A program made the translations under genes and the position numbers. A stretch of 64,000 nt of DNA from Warburgia ugandensis (lineage: Eukaryota; Streptophyta; Magnoliopsida; Canellales; Canellaceae). The DNA is taken from NCBI GenBank assembly GCA_035236585.1, contig CP141137.1, positions 7,270,327-7,334,326 on the forward strand, written 5' to 3'. The notes under the pieces were generated by a model. The model worked only from the letters and a program-made list of their open reading frames with translations. It did not search any database and was not told where the DNA came from. Of the stretch, positions 1 through 12,289 are shown one piece after another; the first letter of the stretch is position 1, and each line of letters opens with the position of its first letter.

Positions 1-1050
1 GACATGCAAAATTTTGCTTGAATATGTGTTTTTTACTGTATATGTTGCTGATTTTCTGCTTCTTTAATGCTTGCAAATGGTTGAAATTGATCATTTTAGA
101 TAATCTCCATTGAGTTTAAGAAGACACATGTTTTATATTTTGATGTTTCATTCAAGAAGGCATGCAAAATATTGCTTGAATATGCATTTTTTATTGTAAA
201 TGTTGCTAATTTTCTACTTCTTTAATGCTTGTAAATGATTGAAATTTATCATTCTAGATAACCTCTATTGAGTTTAAGATGACCTATGTTTTAGATTTTG
301 ATGTTTCATTCAAGAAGGCATGCAAAATATTGCTTGAATATGAGTTTGAACTATGCATTTTTTACTGCATTTGTTGCTGCTTTTTGCTTCTTTAATGCTT
401 GTAAATGGTTGAAATTGGTTATTCTAGATAGCCTCCATTGAGTTTAAGAAGACCCATGTTTTAGCTTTTGATATTTCATTCAAGAAGGCAAGCAAAATGT
501 TACTAGAATATGAGTTTAAACCATGCGTATTTTACTGTATGTGTTGCTGATTTTCTGCTTCTTTAATGCTTGTAAATAATTGAAATTAATCATTCTAGAT
601 AGCCTCCATTGAGTTTAAGAATACCCATGTTTTAGATTTTGATGTTTCATTTAAGAAGGCATGCAAAATGTTGCTTGAATATGAGTTTGAACCATGCATT
701 TTTTACTGTATATGTTGCTGATTTTTCTACTTCTTTAATGCTTGTAAATGGTTAAAATTGATCATTCTAGATAGCCTCTATTGAGTTTAAGAAGACTCAT
801 ATATTAGATTTTGATATTTCACTCAAGAAGACATGCAAAATGTTACTTAAAGTATGCTTATTTAACACACATTTGAATGGTAACATTATCATGCATTTTT
901 TATTGTATATGTTGTTGATTTTTTGGTTTTTTAATACTTGTAAATGGTTGAAATTGAACACTCTTGATAGCCTCCATTGAGTTTAAGAAGACCTATGTTT
1001 TAGATTTTAATGTTTCATTCAAGAAGGTATGCAAAATGTTGCTTAAAAAA
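1..1050 (+). repeat. Tandem repeat, six to seven units of about 158-197 bp
   Basis: The motif RRCATGCAAAATNTTGCTTG recurs near 1, 159, 317, 487, 658, 829 and 1026, so the spacing is about 158, 158, 170, 171, 171 and 197 bp. Later units carry an extra AGTTTGAACCATG-like segment. Each unit has a coding-looking block (for example ACKMLLEYEFEPC) preceded by a pyrimidine stretch ending in TTCTAG that resembles a splice acceptor. The last unit runs straight into KKLTWKRFK-like coding sequence and a GTAAGG donor just ahead of the Ulp1 relic. I infer that the unit is a multiplied exon-intron segment of the protease gene. The period, not the function, is what the sequence shows directly. Confidence 0.8.
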
Positions 1051-1164
1051 TTGACTTGGAAAAGGTTCAAGGTAAGGTTTACTACTACTTTTTATCCCTA
1101 TAATGTATAGACTTATAATTACACTTGATATTTGAACCTTATGATCTATTGACTTTATTGTGCA

Positions 1165-1451
1165 ATGTCCTAGATAACAATCTAATTGAGAGTGTGAGTA
1201 TTATGTTATCAGATATATGAGAACTCTCATTTGAGAAGGATTCACGATCTTCCAATTAAGAAAGGTTCAATTAATTGACTGACCATTATTCTTATAGTTT
1301 CCTACATATCTTAAATGACTCCAACAATAATGTCTATTGATTAACATTTGTTGTCTTGTAGGTTGATTTGGGTAGCAAGAGTTACTCCCAATTAGATATA
1401 GATGACATTAGAATGGAATTAACTGAATATCTTTTTACTTTTAATTTGTAG
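1165..1451 (+). pseudogene. Ulp1-like (C48) cysteine protease, last two exons, decayed
   Basis: The segment at about 1165-1235 reads CPR, then stops, then ECEYYVIRYMRTLI. This matches the conserved end of the plant transposon Ulp1-like domain (CPxQ...ECGYYVMRYM), where the Cys of ECGYY is the catalytic residue; the Cys is still present. After an intron of about 125 bp closed by TTGTCTTGTAG, a second exon (1362-1451) encodes VDLGSKSYSQLDIDDIRMEL, then TEYLF, and stops at TAG. That fits the helix that closes the family domain. In-frame stops in the first exon make it a pseudogene. SUMO-protease-like genes captured by CACTA and Mutator elements are well known in plants. Confidence 0.65.
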
Positions 1452-1766
1452 ATATCTGATGTTATTGAACATAAAACAATTTTAGTACAGAAATATAATT
1501 TACAATTGCACTAATTGGATGCATGTGTTCCTCTTTTTTTTTTAATTTAAGTCTATGTATATTCACTTTATTTCACTAAGAAGTGTGTATGGAGAAGTTT
1601 GACATGGAATGTTGATAATGTTGAATGTGCATAAATGTATTTTGTAAAATAATTTTTAGTCTCTAAAAATGAAGTGTTGAACTTCAGAAGCTATAGGAAT
1701 AATGTATAAACAGAAACCAACAAAGCAGCACACAATTCATGAAGAAAGTATAAGCAATATAGGACA

Positions 1767-2088
1767 AAAAAACCGTCCTATATATATTGATAAATATAGG
1801 ATGATTTTTGAAAAATCGTCCTATATACTTATCTATATAAGATAGTTATTGAATAACTATCATATATTTTTCAGTAATATAAGTTGGTTTTTCAAAAACC
1901 ATCCTATATTTTTTCGTTTTATAGGATAGTTTTTGGAAACCGTCTTATATGGGTTTTCTATATAAGACGGCTTTTGAAACCATCTTATATGGGTATTCAT
2001 TTTATAAGACAGCCAAGTATAAGATGGTTTTGTAACCGTCTTTTATAGTTGTTTTTAACCGTCATATAATCCCATCGCTGTAGTAGTG
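1767..2088. repeat. CACTA subterminal inverted-repeat array and right TIR
   Basis: Dozens of short motifs occur in both orientations: ACCGTCCTATATAT, ATAGGATGATTTTTGAAAAA, ATAAGACGGCTTTTGAAACC and relatives. Neighbouring copies could fold into hairpins. In En/Spm such subterminal arrays bind the TNPA-type protein, which is known for the family; binding here is inferred. The array ends at the TIR CTGTAGTAGTG. Confidence 0.8.
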
Positions 2089-2829
2089 AAATAGTAGTAC
2101 TAGTTCCATTGGTACAAGATAGTTGATGTTAGAATGCTAGGTGACCTCGATAGTGCTTTCTGCTACTTCTAATTAACCTTAAATACTTTTAATAAATAAT
2201 TAAGTTGAGGTATGTTGCTTAGAAATATTGTTGAGAATGGTGGTATGAAGAGATATGTACCCTAGACTCTGTGGGAATGACAAATTCTTTCAACCAAGGG
2301 ACATGATATGCAACGTATGCCCAACGCTACAATATTTTTTATTTCTAAAGGAAATGGTAGGAAGGCATTCGCATTCAGAGCCATGATAATAGATACACGC
2401 TTAGTATGTGGAGGCATGCTATTTTTATGCAAAATGATTAATTCAAGCTCATATCATGAACCAACTATGATGATGTTTTAATGAGTATTCAAGGCCAATA
2501 GGCATTGACCGATCTATAAATCAGAAATACATTATATATTAGAAAAGTTGAGATAGGAGAGTTACAAAAGGACAATGAAAAAGTTTCGATGTTTATGTAT
2601 ATACCTTCTTGGCTTGAATTTCTCTTTGGAAGGTGCAAGTTATCCTTCATGAACTTCTTCTATAGGAGAATTGCAGTTAGCATTTGATTGAGGTACATCA
2701 ATATGAGAATGAGGTATAGGGGTATGAGAAATTATCTCCAAACCTCCTTCCTACAACTCCCTCATTACGTCCATTTTTATCTTATCACGCATCTTCTGTG
2801 AGCCTTCACATTTTCAGCTAAAGGTATTT
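2089..2829. other. No gene recognised
   Basis: Between the CACTA terminus and the next relic I see only AT-rich sequence with short open frames. The right half may be the untranslated tail of the minus-strand CACTA relic that follows, but nothing in it can be matched to a domain. Confidence 0.5.
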
Positions 2830-4000
2830 TTTGACCAAAGTATTTGGAAGGAACAACACCACACCCTTGGCCTCTTACTCAACCATGGTGGTCCTTCTTA
2901 TTGCCCATAGCCCTATATAGCATAAAGTTCTTGTACTTGCGCTTTCTTGGGTAAGCATATCCTCTAAAATTTAATTAGAATGACATGATTAGTTTAATTA
3001 ATTAATTGTATGAAATGCAAGGTTGACAAGGGTAGACATGTGGAACCACTTACAATGCAATCAACAACTTCTGCAGTAGCTTCATTTGTAAAGGTTGGAG
3101 CATTACAACCCACTGAATGCGCCAACTTTCAGAAGATGGTGCAGTTGATGGGATCATTAGTCCTAGCTTTCTTTTGCTATCAAGCAAGACACTATAGTTA
3201 GGTAATAAAACATATATAACAACGGTATAATTTGAAACGAATAAACTATCATAGATACTTACTTCACATTCTTCCAAACTGGCATATCCCAACTGATAGA
3301 GGTAGAGCTACATATTGGTTTCATGCACCTTTCTTCCTCTCACACGATTTGACTACACATTTATATGTACGTAATTAAGTACAATCAAGTGTTATATATA
3401 ATTAATTCAAATAAACATTAACTTAGAACATGCATCAAATTTGGTGGGTGTGTAGATCTTTACAAATTCATTCCACATGTCATGGTCAATGATGTCAAAA
3501 TAAATGGTAGGCACTATACAGGCTCGATGGGTCATCGACAGTTAAAACTACGTGATTATGCATAAAGTAGTTCTTCTAGTTTCACCATTTTTCATCATCT
3601 CCTTACAAAGCACACATCTTTTTCTCCTCAGGTACCTCAAAGGCAGTCTACAAAGTACAAAGTATATTATTATATTGAAAAATAAGAAGATAAGGTATGT
3701 TGTATGTTATATAATACATTATATTTTTACATACTTTTACCATCTCCCATGTTAAATCTTTGATTGTTGGTGACACACGTCTCCAATTGTCAATTGTTAT
3801 AGGCACCATGTTTCTTACTATGGAGCAAAGGAAATTGTTATACGATGTTGCACTTTCACTTGTCTCTTACCCCTTACTATTTTATTGGGAAATTCTTTTA
3901 TTCACTTTTAATTAAGCTTTTTAATCACTGTTCGTCCTCTGGCCTTTCTCTTTTGAGTACTGTTGAGCTTGGCCTCTTGTTCATGTTCTTCAAGTTATTT
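2830..4000 (-). pseudogene. CACTA transposase-associated protein (Ptta/En/Spm, Transposase_24 type), decayed
   Basis: Read on the minus strand, blocks appear in the order expected of the plant Ptta/En/Spm family. RGRTVIKKL lies near 3950-3912, MVPITIDNWRRVSPTIKDLT then WEMVK near 3826-3739, AFEVPEEKKMCAL near 3650-3580, FDIIDHDMWNEFVKIY near 3510-3450, SNRVRGRK near 3350, and VRGQGCGVVPSKYFGQK near 2880-2830. Several stops interrupt the blocks (for example directly before VRGQG and after MCAL), and intron-like gaps separate them. The strand is opposite to that of the Ulp1 relic to the left, so I take it to be part of a different CACTA copy. I did not find its TIRs. Confidence 0.65.
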
Positions 4001-4388
4001 ATATTCTTTATGTTGTTCACTTTCTATCTTTACTATAAATAAGAACATAATGAAATTAAAATAATAAAATCAAATAGGCCATGTAATGCATTTACAAAAC
4101 ACAAAAGTAGAACAAATCATAAGAAACATGTTTTCTGAGTACAAAGGTGGCATTAGCCTTTGAATTTATAGTGGTATTTAAATGAAAACCATGTCATAGA
4201 CATCGATTATTCATTTTGATTTTCTAATCAAACAGTTTAAAGTCAGAAATAAAGTTAAGTGGAAGGAGCAAGACATGACCTCTTTTCATTTGAAAAATGA
4301 ACATGGCCATAGTAACTACATAGTTGTTTGAATTCAAGATGAGATCAAGTTGTTAGCAAATGAAATTATTCACGTATTAATTACATCC

Positions 4389-5429
4389 TTAGAGAGTTAA
4401 TATGGAGGGTGTTGGGAGCGAAAGGGCTTTCGCATGGGTATATAGACATAATTAAAGATATGTATAAGAGAGAGATAACAAATGTTAAGGCCGCTAATGG
4501 AGAGACTGATGATTTTTTTTATTACTGTAGGATTACACCAAAAATCAATATTGAGCCCATACCTTTTCACATTGGTTATGGATGAGTTAACAAAACATTT
4601 ACACGAGGATATTCCATGATGCATGACAATTGCAGATGATATAGTTTTAATTGACGAGATAAGAGAGAGTATAAACACAAAGCTAGAGTTATGGAGAGAA
4701 GCATTAGAACTTAAAGGATTTAAAATCAGCCGAACTAAGACAAAGTATATAGAACGCAATTTTAGCAAGGAGAGGAGCTGGAGTGGAGCACTAGTAAAGA
4801 TTGATAACTAAGAAGTCTCCTTAAAAGACTACTTTTGATGCTTAGGATTGATGATTCATGAGAGTGGAAAGATTGAGAGGCAGGTTACCCAGAGAATGTA
4901 AGCAGGTTGGAACAAATGGAGATGCGCATCTAGAGTTCTGTGTGATATATGGGTGGCACTCAAAATAAAAGAAAATTAGATAGGATGGCAATAAGGTCAG
5001 CCATGCTCTATGGAACAAAGTGTTGAGCAATTAAGGAACATCATGTTCATTGGATGAGCATAGCAGAAATGACGACGTTGTGATGGATGAGTGGTAAGAC
5101 AAGAAAGGATAGAATTAGGAATGAAAAAATTAGAGGAAACTTAAGATTAGCACCAATAGGTAACAAGATGAGGAAGATGAGACATAGATAGTTTGGACAT
5201 GTCCAACAAAGACCAAACATGGCACCGGTGAGGAGTGTGGCAATGGAAAGTAGAAGGTTCTAAAAGGGCAAAGGGAAGGCCCAAAAGAAAGTTTATAGAA
5301 GTGGTGAGAAAAGATTTAAAAACTTTGCAACTAAATGAAGCCATAGTACTTAATAGAGGGAATGGAGGAGCAAGATTCATGTGGTCTACCCCTAATTGGG
5401 ATAAAGGTCTTGATGATGATGATGATGAC
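4389..5429 (+). mobile_element. 5'-truncated LINE (reverse transcriptase remnant) with target duplications
   Basis: Plus-strand frames give reverse-transcriptase blocks in order: GAKGLSHGYIDIIKDMYKRE-like sequence near 4410-4470, LVMDELTKHL near 4575, TIADDIVLIDEIRE near 4624-4670 (the ADD of the catalytic motif) and ALELKGFKISRTKTKYIE after it. The C-terminal part contains RGR/KGRPK-type sequence and ends in NWDKGLDDDDDD encoded by a GATGAT run (5408-5429). That tail is typical of one widespread plant LINE lineage. TAATTACATCC at 4378-4388 and TAATTACAATCC at 5430-5441 look like a target-site duplication with a one-base indel. Frameshifts and stops throughout mean the copy is dead. Confidence 0.8.
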
Positions 5430-5441
5430 TAATTACAATCC

Positions 5442-6535
5442 AATATTGATCAATCCAAATTGAAAATATGAGTACAAAAAATATCTTCAACATGAAAGGG
5501 TTTACATTGAAAATTATCTATCCAAATGTGAATGATAAGGCTACCTAAAGATGGAGCTTTATATACATATTTTAGAAAGAAACCACCAAAAGCACAAGTG
5601 ATTTTCAATTAGCCCTTCTTATAAACACTCAAAAGTAAAAGCAAGTAATATAGAAATAGAGAATTTAAAGAAGTTACTTATGTATTTATTTATATAAATA
5701 TTTTATGTATATAATGCAAAAGCATGCAACACAATGAAAAAATAGTGACTTTACCTCTTCTGCACAAATGAATCAAAATCAAGTTATAGATGATTGATGA
5801 CAAGGATGCGTTCAAATATCCTAAAACTTGAACGCAAAATCATGGATAAGATTAAAATAATTCACAATAGAAACTTGAGAAAAACTAAAGAATACAAGGG
5901 AATATAAAGGCAAAACTCTTCAAAGCCTTTAAAAATATCTGAAACCTCTGACGCTTTAGTAAAGATCGCCACCTACAATAAGATATTATCCCCTAAATGC
6001 TCCTTTTCAATTGATAGCCACATCCAACTTTAGGAAACATCACATTAATTTGAAAGATAGTCTTCATATCAAAGACTAATCTCAATTGAAAACTAAAACT
6101 CAAGAAATCTTTGATTCAATTCATAATATTCTACAAAGTAAAATGATCATTTGGGTTAAGGGTAATCAAACATGTAGACTACTAATTTACGGCATCAAAC
6201 TTCCATGACGAAGAAATAACAACAACATAGCGCCAATTCTTTAGATATTATTAGTATTTCTATATGCACATGAATTTCAATTCATTGGAAATACAAGTAT
6301 TTTTACATGCACATGAATATCAAAATGTCGAGAAATAATGATAACTCCTAACCTCAAAGGAGATAACCGTGATAGTTATGCATTCAAACAACTCTTTCAA
6401 GCAGTGACTAAAAATAATTTTTATAGCCACTTCTTCAAATATTTTTAGCTCGCATTTAGAGATCAGTCATTTCTTGAACACCAATCATTGAAAAGTCTAA
6501 AGTTCCTTCTATATAGGGTGGGGGAGGCATGTGCA
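5442..6535. other. No gene recognised
   Basis: AT-rich sequence without long open frames, known domain motifs or conspicuous repeats. Confidence 0.5.
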
Positions 6536-6539
6536 TAGC

Positions 6540-6873
6540 CATACGACAACAATTAAGAAGGGAAGGAGGTAGAGAAAGAAAGCAGGGAGGAGGGTTGCAC
6601 GCACAGTCACTGGCAACGAACTAAGACAGAGGGAGGGAGGATCGTATGCAGAACCTGCTAACAACAGGCAAGGGAAGGGGCACATTGCGATCAACAACCA
6701 ACTAGGACAAAGAGAGGCAAAGGGGAGGGTCGCGCGCATAGCTAGCATGCAACAACTAGGGGGAGAGAGAGAGTGGGGGGGTGGTTGAGGGTAGTGCACG
6801 ACCACCAACAACCAATTGAGACATGGAGAGAGGCCAAAGGGATAGGGTTGTTCACATGGCTGGTTGGTGATAG
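6540..6873. repeat. Purine-rich minisatellite, left part
   Basis: Degenerate units of roughly 45-60 bp repeat the pattern GGGAGAGAGAGGGNGGAGGG, then TYGCRYGCAYAGTYGYTGGC, then AACNAACTA. The array continues at 9832-9926 and 15720-16090 and has been split by two LTR insertions. The minus-strand frame across it (6509-6811) is low-complexity and is not taken as a gene. Confidence 0.7.
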
Positions 6874-9831
6874 TGTAATATCCTTAATTTTAAAGATAAA
6901 AATAGAAAATTATTAAATAAATTAAAATAAAAAATTTATGGATGAAATTATTTCCTGAAAACATAATAATTAGAAAGTGCTCGTCGATACGAATCCAGCG
7001 CCACCAAGAACGCGAAAAACGGAGCTCAAACGAGGGAGTTATGAGCCGTCAAAGTTGTAAGGGCAAAATGGTCTTTTGACCGAAACGTGTTACACAGGGG
7101 TCCAAATTGATAACGGCACCACTGTCTACACACGTCTCTACCAGTCCGGCGAAATCGCCAGAGAGACGTGGGAAGAGACGTGTGGGGAAGAGTTTCTCTT
7201 CCCCAAGACTCTAAAACCCTATACATGCCTCCTCAGAGCCAAAACGCTCCACTTTGAGCGTTTTCCATGAATGATACGCAAAACCCTAGACCTGCAAAAA
7301 TCTAAAGTTTCCGGCGAGTGGAGCCCCGGCAACACGAGCAAACCCCGATCAGGCACAAGGTAAGCCTCAAATGCATGTTTTTCTGTATTTATTAATTAGA
7401 AAATTAATTAGAAAACCATTTAAAAATTAGGAAAAAAAATCGGATTTTTGGGGGCTTTGTGCACGCTACTGTTGGAGCGTGATTTCATAGACCAAACGTT
7501 GTCCGTTTGGAAATCGCACCGTCCAACTAGTGAAAAAGACACCCAAGAGCAAACCCTTTAAATTTGGGAGTGATCCAACGGTGGAATTTCCCAGAAAACT
7601 CAAAAACCAGTACCTAGGGAGGTTTTTAGGAACTTGGGAAAAATCATTTAAAAACCATGGTTTTTGAGAAAATTAGTGCAAAAGGAGGGCATAAATGGAT
7701 TCTAGAGAGAATTCTGAAGAAAATGGCGCAAAAATCACGCAAAACGGAACTGCAGAGTCGCCGTGAGGCGACAGGAACCGGTCTCGTCTCTCGGCATCGT
7801 CAACGCGCGTCGGCGCCACGCGGCCGACGCGGGGCACACTCCATGGCCCGAGGGACGACGTCATGTGGCGTCGTCGTCACATGCGTGCGCGGCGCCGCGC
7901 GCGTGCGCGGGGACGACCTCGGTGGCTGTCGCGGTGGGGCCGGGACGCGGCGCGCGTCCGTGCGGCGTCTGCGCGACGCCGTGCGTCTTCATGCGCCAGT
8001 GTACGCCCGGGGAAACCGGCGGGAAAGAAGAACGCCGCCGGTTTAAACCACCTTATGGTGGTCGGCGGAGCCCCATTTGAGGGTAGTTTTCACTAAAACT
8101 TGATTTTTGGGAGCTAGAGAGGTCCAAATCACGATCCGAAAGAGGCATTGTGACCGTATTGACGACGCGGACCTAGTTTTAACTTAAAAACTTAGAAATG
8201 ACCACTTTTTATTTAGAAAAATTTTAAAATAGTGATGTGACATGTACATGTGCACTTGAATATACCAATTAAAGGGAGTTATTGACAAGCTAGTGATCTC
8301 ACCTTTGAGGTAGGTGGCGACAACTAATGTTTTGCCTTGATTTTTAAACCATGTTTAAACATAGATCATGTGTGATTGTGTTTTAAAATGCAATTATTAT
8401 TTACTGAGTGGATTTCATGCTACATTGCGTACATGATGGTTATTCCAAATTGAAATCTTTTACTGAATAAACTTATTTCAAATGCTTTTACAAGTATGAC
8501 GTTAATTTGTTATGCTTACTTAGAGATTTATTTCTTAGTATATATATAGAAAATGCATGGATTTACATGGAAATGAGAATAGAGGGTTATTAGGCCGGTC
8601 CTTTGATAGGTTAACCCGGGATGAGGGGCATGTCTTGGGGATTTCAAGCTATAAGTGCTCTTGAGTTTTAGCATATACATATGATTTTCGTGTTTTATAT
8701 TTGATGACGGGTGCTCTCGCCCGGTGGGCATCATCTTTAGGAGGGATAGGGTAGGCCACCCACCTTCCGAGATTATGATGTGATGAGTTTGTGATATGAT
8801 AGACACCTGCCCATAGATGGCATTCGGTAGGGGTTTGGTAACATGGATAGTCCACACTACTGGTCTGAGCCTTTCCATGGGGACGGAGACGCTAAGTCTC
8901 CGTTATGGTGTCGACGGGGAGCGGCCGATGGTTGATACACATGGAGGGTTGCCAACTGCAGCATGATGGCCCATATTCTTGTTATGTGTGCATGAATGAT
9001 GAGCATGGTTATAGATGGTATGCACAGGTGTGACGACACTCGGAGGTTGACTATGTGTACTCCCCGATCGGGGGATGTTCGTGCGATGTGGTGGGACCCA
9101 TTACCTTAGGGGTGCCCTTATTCTTGTTGTATGCTCCATTTATTGATTCATGTCATGTTTTAACTCCGTGAATTTCATGTTTTAGCATATGGAATAAATT
9201 GGCATTTATTTGAACATGGCATTATGATATCACTATTTCCATAAATGTTAGACTTTTCATCAATCTTGTTCATTATTTCTCGCATTTATTACATTAATTG
9301 TCTATGTACCTACTGCGATAGCTTCTTTGAGGCATTGCTTTGTTTTGCAATGCCTTAGATCTCAGCGCGACACCGGGGAAAGAAAAAGCGGTTGATAAAC
9401 CTTGAGAGCTGCTGAAGACTAGTTTCCCTATAGTTTTAGAAAGTAATGTGAGTCATTAGAGTGGATTATTATTTGAATTTTATTATGAATTTGCATACTT
9501 TATATTTGGATGTGATTTAGATCTTTGGACATATATTGGACATTTATATGGGATGTTATGATGGATAGACCCTGGGCCATATTATTACTGTCTTTTGGAC
9601 GTTTATTTGATTTAAAATAAAGGCGCCTATTTATTTGACGTTGATTTATACGCGGATCATTTATTTGTGTTTAAATTACATGTACGCCATTTTGAGAAAG
9701 GAAAAATTAACACCCGGAGTTTTAAGATAGGTTTAGTAAAATGTTAAATAAATCTTTTCTCATGGGATCCCAAATGCTCTTATTTAAATTGTCAAAAAAA
9801 AAAATTTGTCTTAAAAATCCGGGGTGTTACA
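6874..9831 (+). mobile_element. Solo LTR, family A (Ty3/gypsy-like), copy 1
   Basis: The 2958-bp unit starts TGTAATATCC and ends GGGGTGTTACA, so it has TG...CA ends inside a longer imperfect inverted terminus. It is flanked by the perfect 5-bp duplication GATAG (6869-6873 and 9832-9836). No primer-binding site, polypurine tract or gag-pol follows, and flanking minisatellite sequence resumes on both sides, so this is a solo LTR left by recombination. A second copy lies at about 55021-57908. Internally there is a block at about 7660-7740 shared with copy 2, a GC-rich CpG-dense block at about 7760-8045, and an AT-rich remainder. Short frames inside (for example 7657-8046) have no recognisable domain. 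Plus orientation is assigned from copy 1 only. Confidence 0.85.
7760..8045. other. GC-rich, CpG-dense block inside LTR family A
   Basis: This stretch is far richer in G+C and in CG, GCGC and CGCG steps than anything else in the first 50 kb. The corresponding part of copy 2 (about 55885-56110) is also GC-rich but shorter and rearranged, while the sequence on both sides aligns closely. It may be promoter-proximal LTR sequence; that is inference. Confidence 0.6.
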
Positions 9832-9926
9832 GATAGCCAAGGAGAGGGAGTAGGGAAAGGCCACTCGCGACTGACTTTGACAGAGAGAGGGTGGGAGGGT
9901 TGCATGCACAGTTGTTAGTGACATCC
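9832..9926. repeat. Purine-rich minisatellite, middle part
   Basis: About two units of the array seen at 6540-6873 lie between the two LTR insertions. Its first five bases are the GATAG duplication of the left insertion and its last five are the CATCC duplication of the right one. Confidence 0.7.
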
Positions 9927-12289
9927 TATGACACCTTGGGTTTTACATAACAATATAATACCAAATTTTAAAAATGTTAGGATCCCTATTTTAAAACTTT
10001 GATTTTAAAATCAACTAAAAACAAAAACACTAATAAAAACATTCATTTCAAAATCCTGAGAGTCTTACAACCACAAAATTTTTAATTTTGATAGTGAAAT
10101 GATATTTCCATTTCTACTAAAAATCTGGCAAAGTCTTCTCTATATTTTGGACCATCACATATAACACATGCGATATAACATCACCTAATAGATGCAACAA
10201 CATAACACGATACTTAGGAGACTCAGTCTTCATGCCCATCCATCCAAATCAAATACAATAGTTGATAAAAACATACACCTGAATAGTGAATACAAAAAAA
10301 TCAACATTATGACAACATTGTCCAAGGTATGTCCATGCACAGCCATCACATCCAACATAAATATATCCATACATACATGTCACACTGTAAATTATACACA
10401 TGTACAGTCCATAAATAATGATCAAGGTAAGGTTCTAAATAAATCATTTCCATTTCTGAGATCTCCTCTACATCGCTAAAGGCTGCCATCATCCTCACCT
10501 GCTCTGTCAGTATGTTAAATATGCCACCTCTCTTTGTATATGAGGCATTGTAAACCAAAGCAATGCCTCAACAAGCAATTACTTGTGTAGGTGACCACAT
10601 TTAATGTCAATAAAGAATAAGTAGTGTGATGTATAAATACCAAAGCTTATGATAAATCTCATGGATTCAAAAACATTCATATAATAAGTCAAATCATCAA
10701 TATCCAGGAGAGAAATGATATATGAATAATAAAGAGTCTGAAATAAATACAATGACAGTCAAAGACATGATTTTTTGCACATAACTGTGGAGATATCATA
10801 AACCAAACACCATGGCTTGCAAGATATGGATAATGTGTGTTTATGTAAAACACCATGGCATGCAAGATATAGATAATGCGTGCTTATACAACTAGTAGAG
10901 TCAAATACAATCAAATTTATCATATCAAAGCATGAATGCAGGTCATGAGTAATAGGGCGTGCAACTCTGCCTTGCCCCTCAAGTGTCCCACCACACTCTC
11001 ATATCTGGTCATAAGTACTCATTCAAATCCCTGGTAACTCTTGCAGCTAGTAGGCCTGCCCACATCTGCCCCCCACATAAGATTCACCCTGAGGGTGCAT
11101 CGTCACGTTGTGGGTGCATTAGGATATAGATATCCCAATGTACCTATACTACATGAGCATATAGAATAAGAGCATGGATTGTTGTGCTACAGTGGCAACC
11201 ACTCTAAGGTATAAACCACTACCACTCACCATCAACACTGAAATGAGATACTAGTGTCTGCCATGCATGGGGGATGGCCAGACGTGCGTGGTGGTCTGCC
11301 TACGATTACCACAAACCACGTGCAATTTGCCCACATATCAGGGTAGGTGTCTATAAATATATATTGATTTACTCATAGGACGGGTGGTTAGCCCTACGAC
11401 CCTCCTAATATAGCATCCACGGGGCAAAAACACCCATCATAAATTAGTGAACACACAAAATTGAGTATAAAAAATCCATGCATAATCATCCTCGATAAAA
11501 TTAAGTCGATAAGGTATTCTAATGTATCGATAAGCATGAATAAAAAATTTGCATATAATATCCTCAAATAATCCAAATCGATGCAGCATACAATGTATCA
11601 AGCACAGTACATGAATCATATAAATAAAAAAGATAATATAAATATTAGCAACACATGCTGAATGATAATCTCAAGAGAATCATAAGGATGGCATACGTAT
11701 CCATGCATCAAGCTGTCCATGTGAATGAGGCCGTCAAGTGAACAATCTTGATTTATAAAATCATAAGAAAACTAAATATAGTAATCTACCTTAGATGAAG
11801 AACCATTCGTTTATACCTCTCAAATCAGTTAGACTCCAAATTTAACTCAATCTACCACAATCTTATCACTTAGATACATATCAATCTAGGTGACACTTAG
11901 AATCCAATTATCTAAGTTGGATTTTTTAATTATAAATCAATATTTTATTTTCATATCTCAATATATCCTATTTCAATATAATCCAATGGTTTACAGTCAT
12001 GGAGTCTCAAGGTGGGGCCTACCCTAGTTAGCTAATGATTCAATTCATACTAAATCACGCCCCCAATAACTATTTAGTTTCTCTTCTTAATTATTTCATC
12101 ATATATTATAGAGCTGTCATGCTCAAATCATATCAATCTCATGTAACTTATCATTTAATCAGCTAATCAAGCATTATTCTATGTTATTCATGCACAACCT
12201 CATCTAATTATAGCCAAATCAACCAAATCAAATGGTTAAAATAGTAATCTTACTTTGTCCAAGTCAATCTGAATAACATCCGGTTGTCT

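Larger units (their letters stand above)
1..2088 (+). mobile_element. CACTA (En/Spm) transposon, right-hand part
   Basis: This is the right end of a CACTA-class DNA transposon whose other end lies outside the window. Three things point to it. The segment ends in CTGTAGTAGTG at about 2078-2088, which is the reverse complement of a CACTACTACAG terminal inverted repeat. The last 320 bp are packed with short inverted copies of TATAGGAC/GTCCTATA-like and ATAAGACGG-like motifs, the usual subterminal array. Relics of a C48 (Ulp1-like) protease, which many plant CACTA elements carry downstream of the transposase, lie on the plus strand just inside. The left TIR and so the 3-bp target duplication cannot be checked. 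The element is dead: its coding exons contain stops. Confidence 0.75.

Noticed and set aside
1..1050. CRISPR-like regular repeats
   Set aside because: The whole 160-170-bp unit repeats, without unique spacers, in a plant nuclear context. It is a tandem repeat inside a CACTA element.
7657..8096. Overlapping open frames in the GC-rich part of the solo LTR
   Set aside because: Three phases are open at once because of high GC content; the copy at 55.8-56.1 kb does not preserve the frames, and there is no domain.
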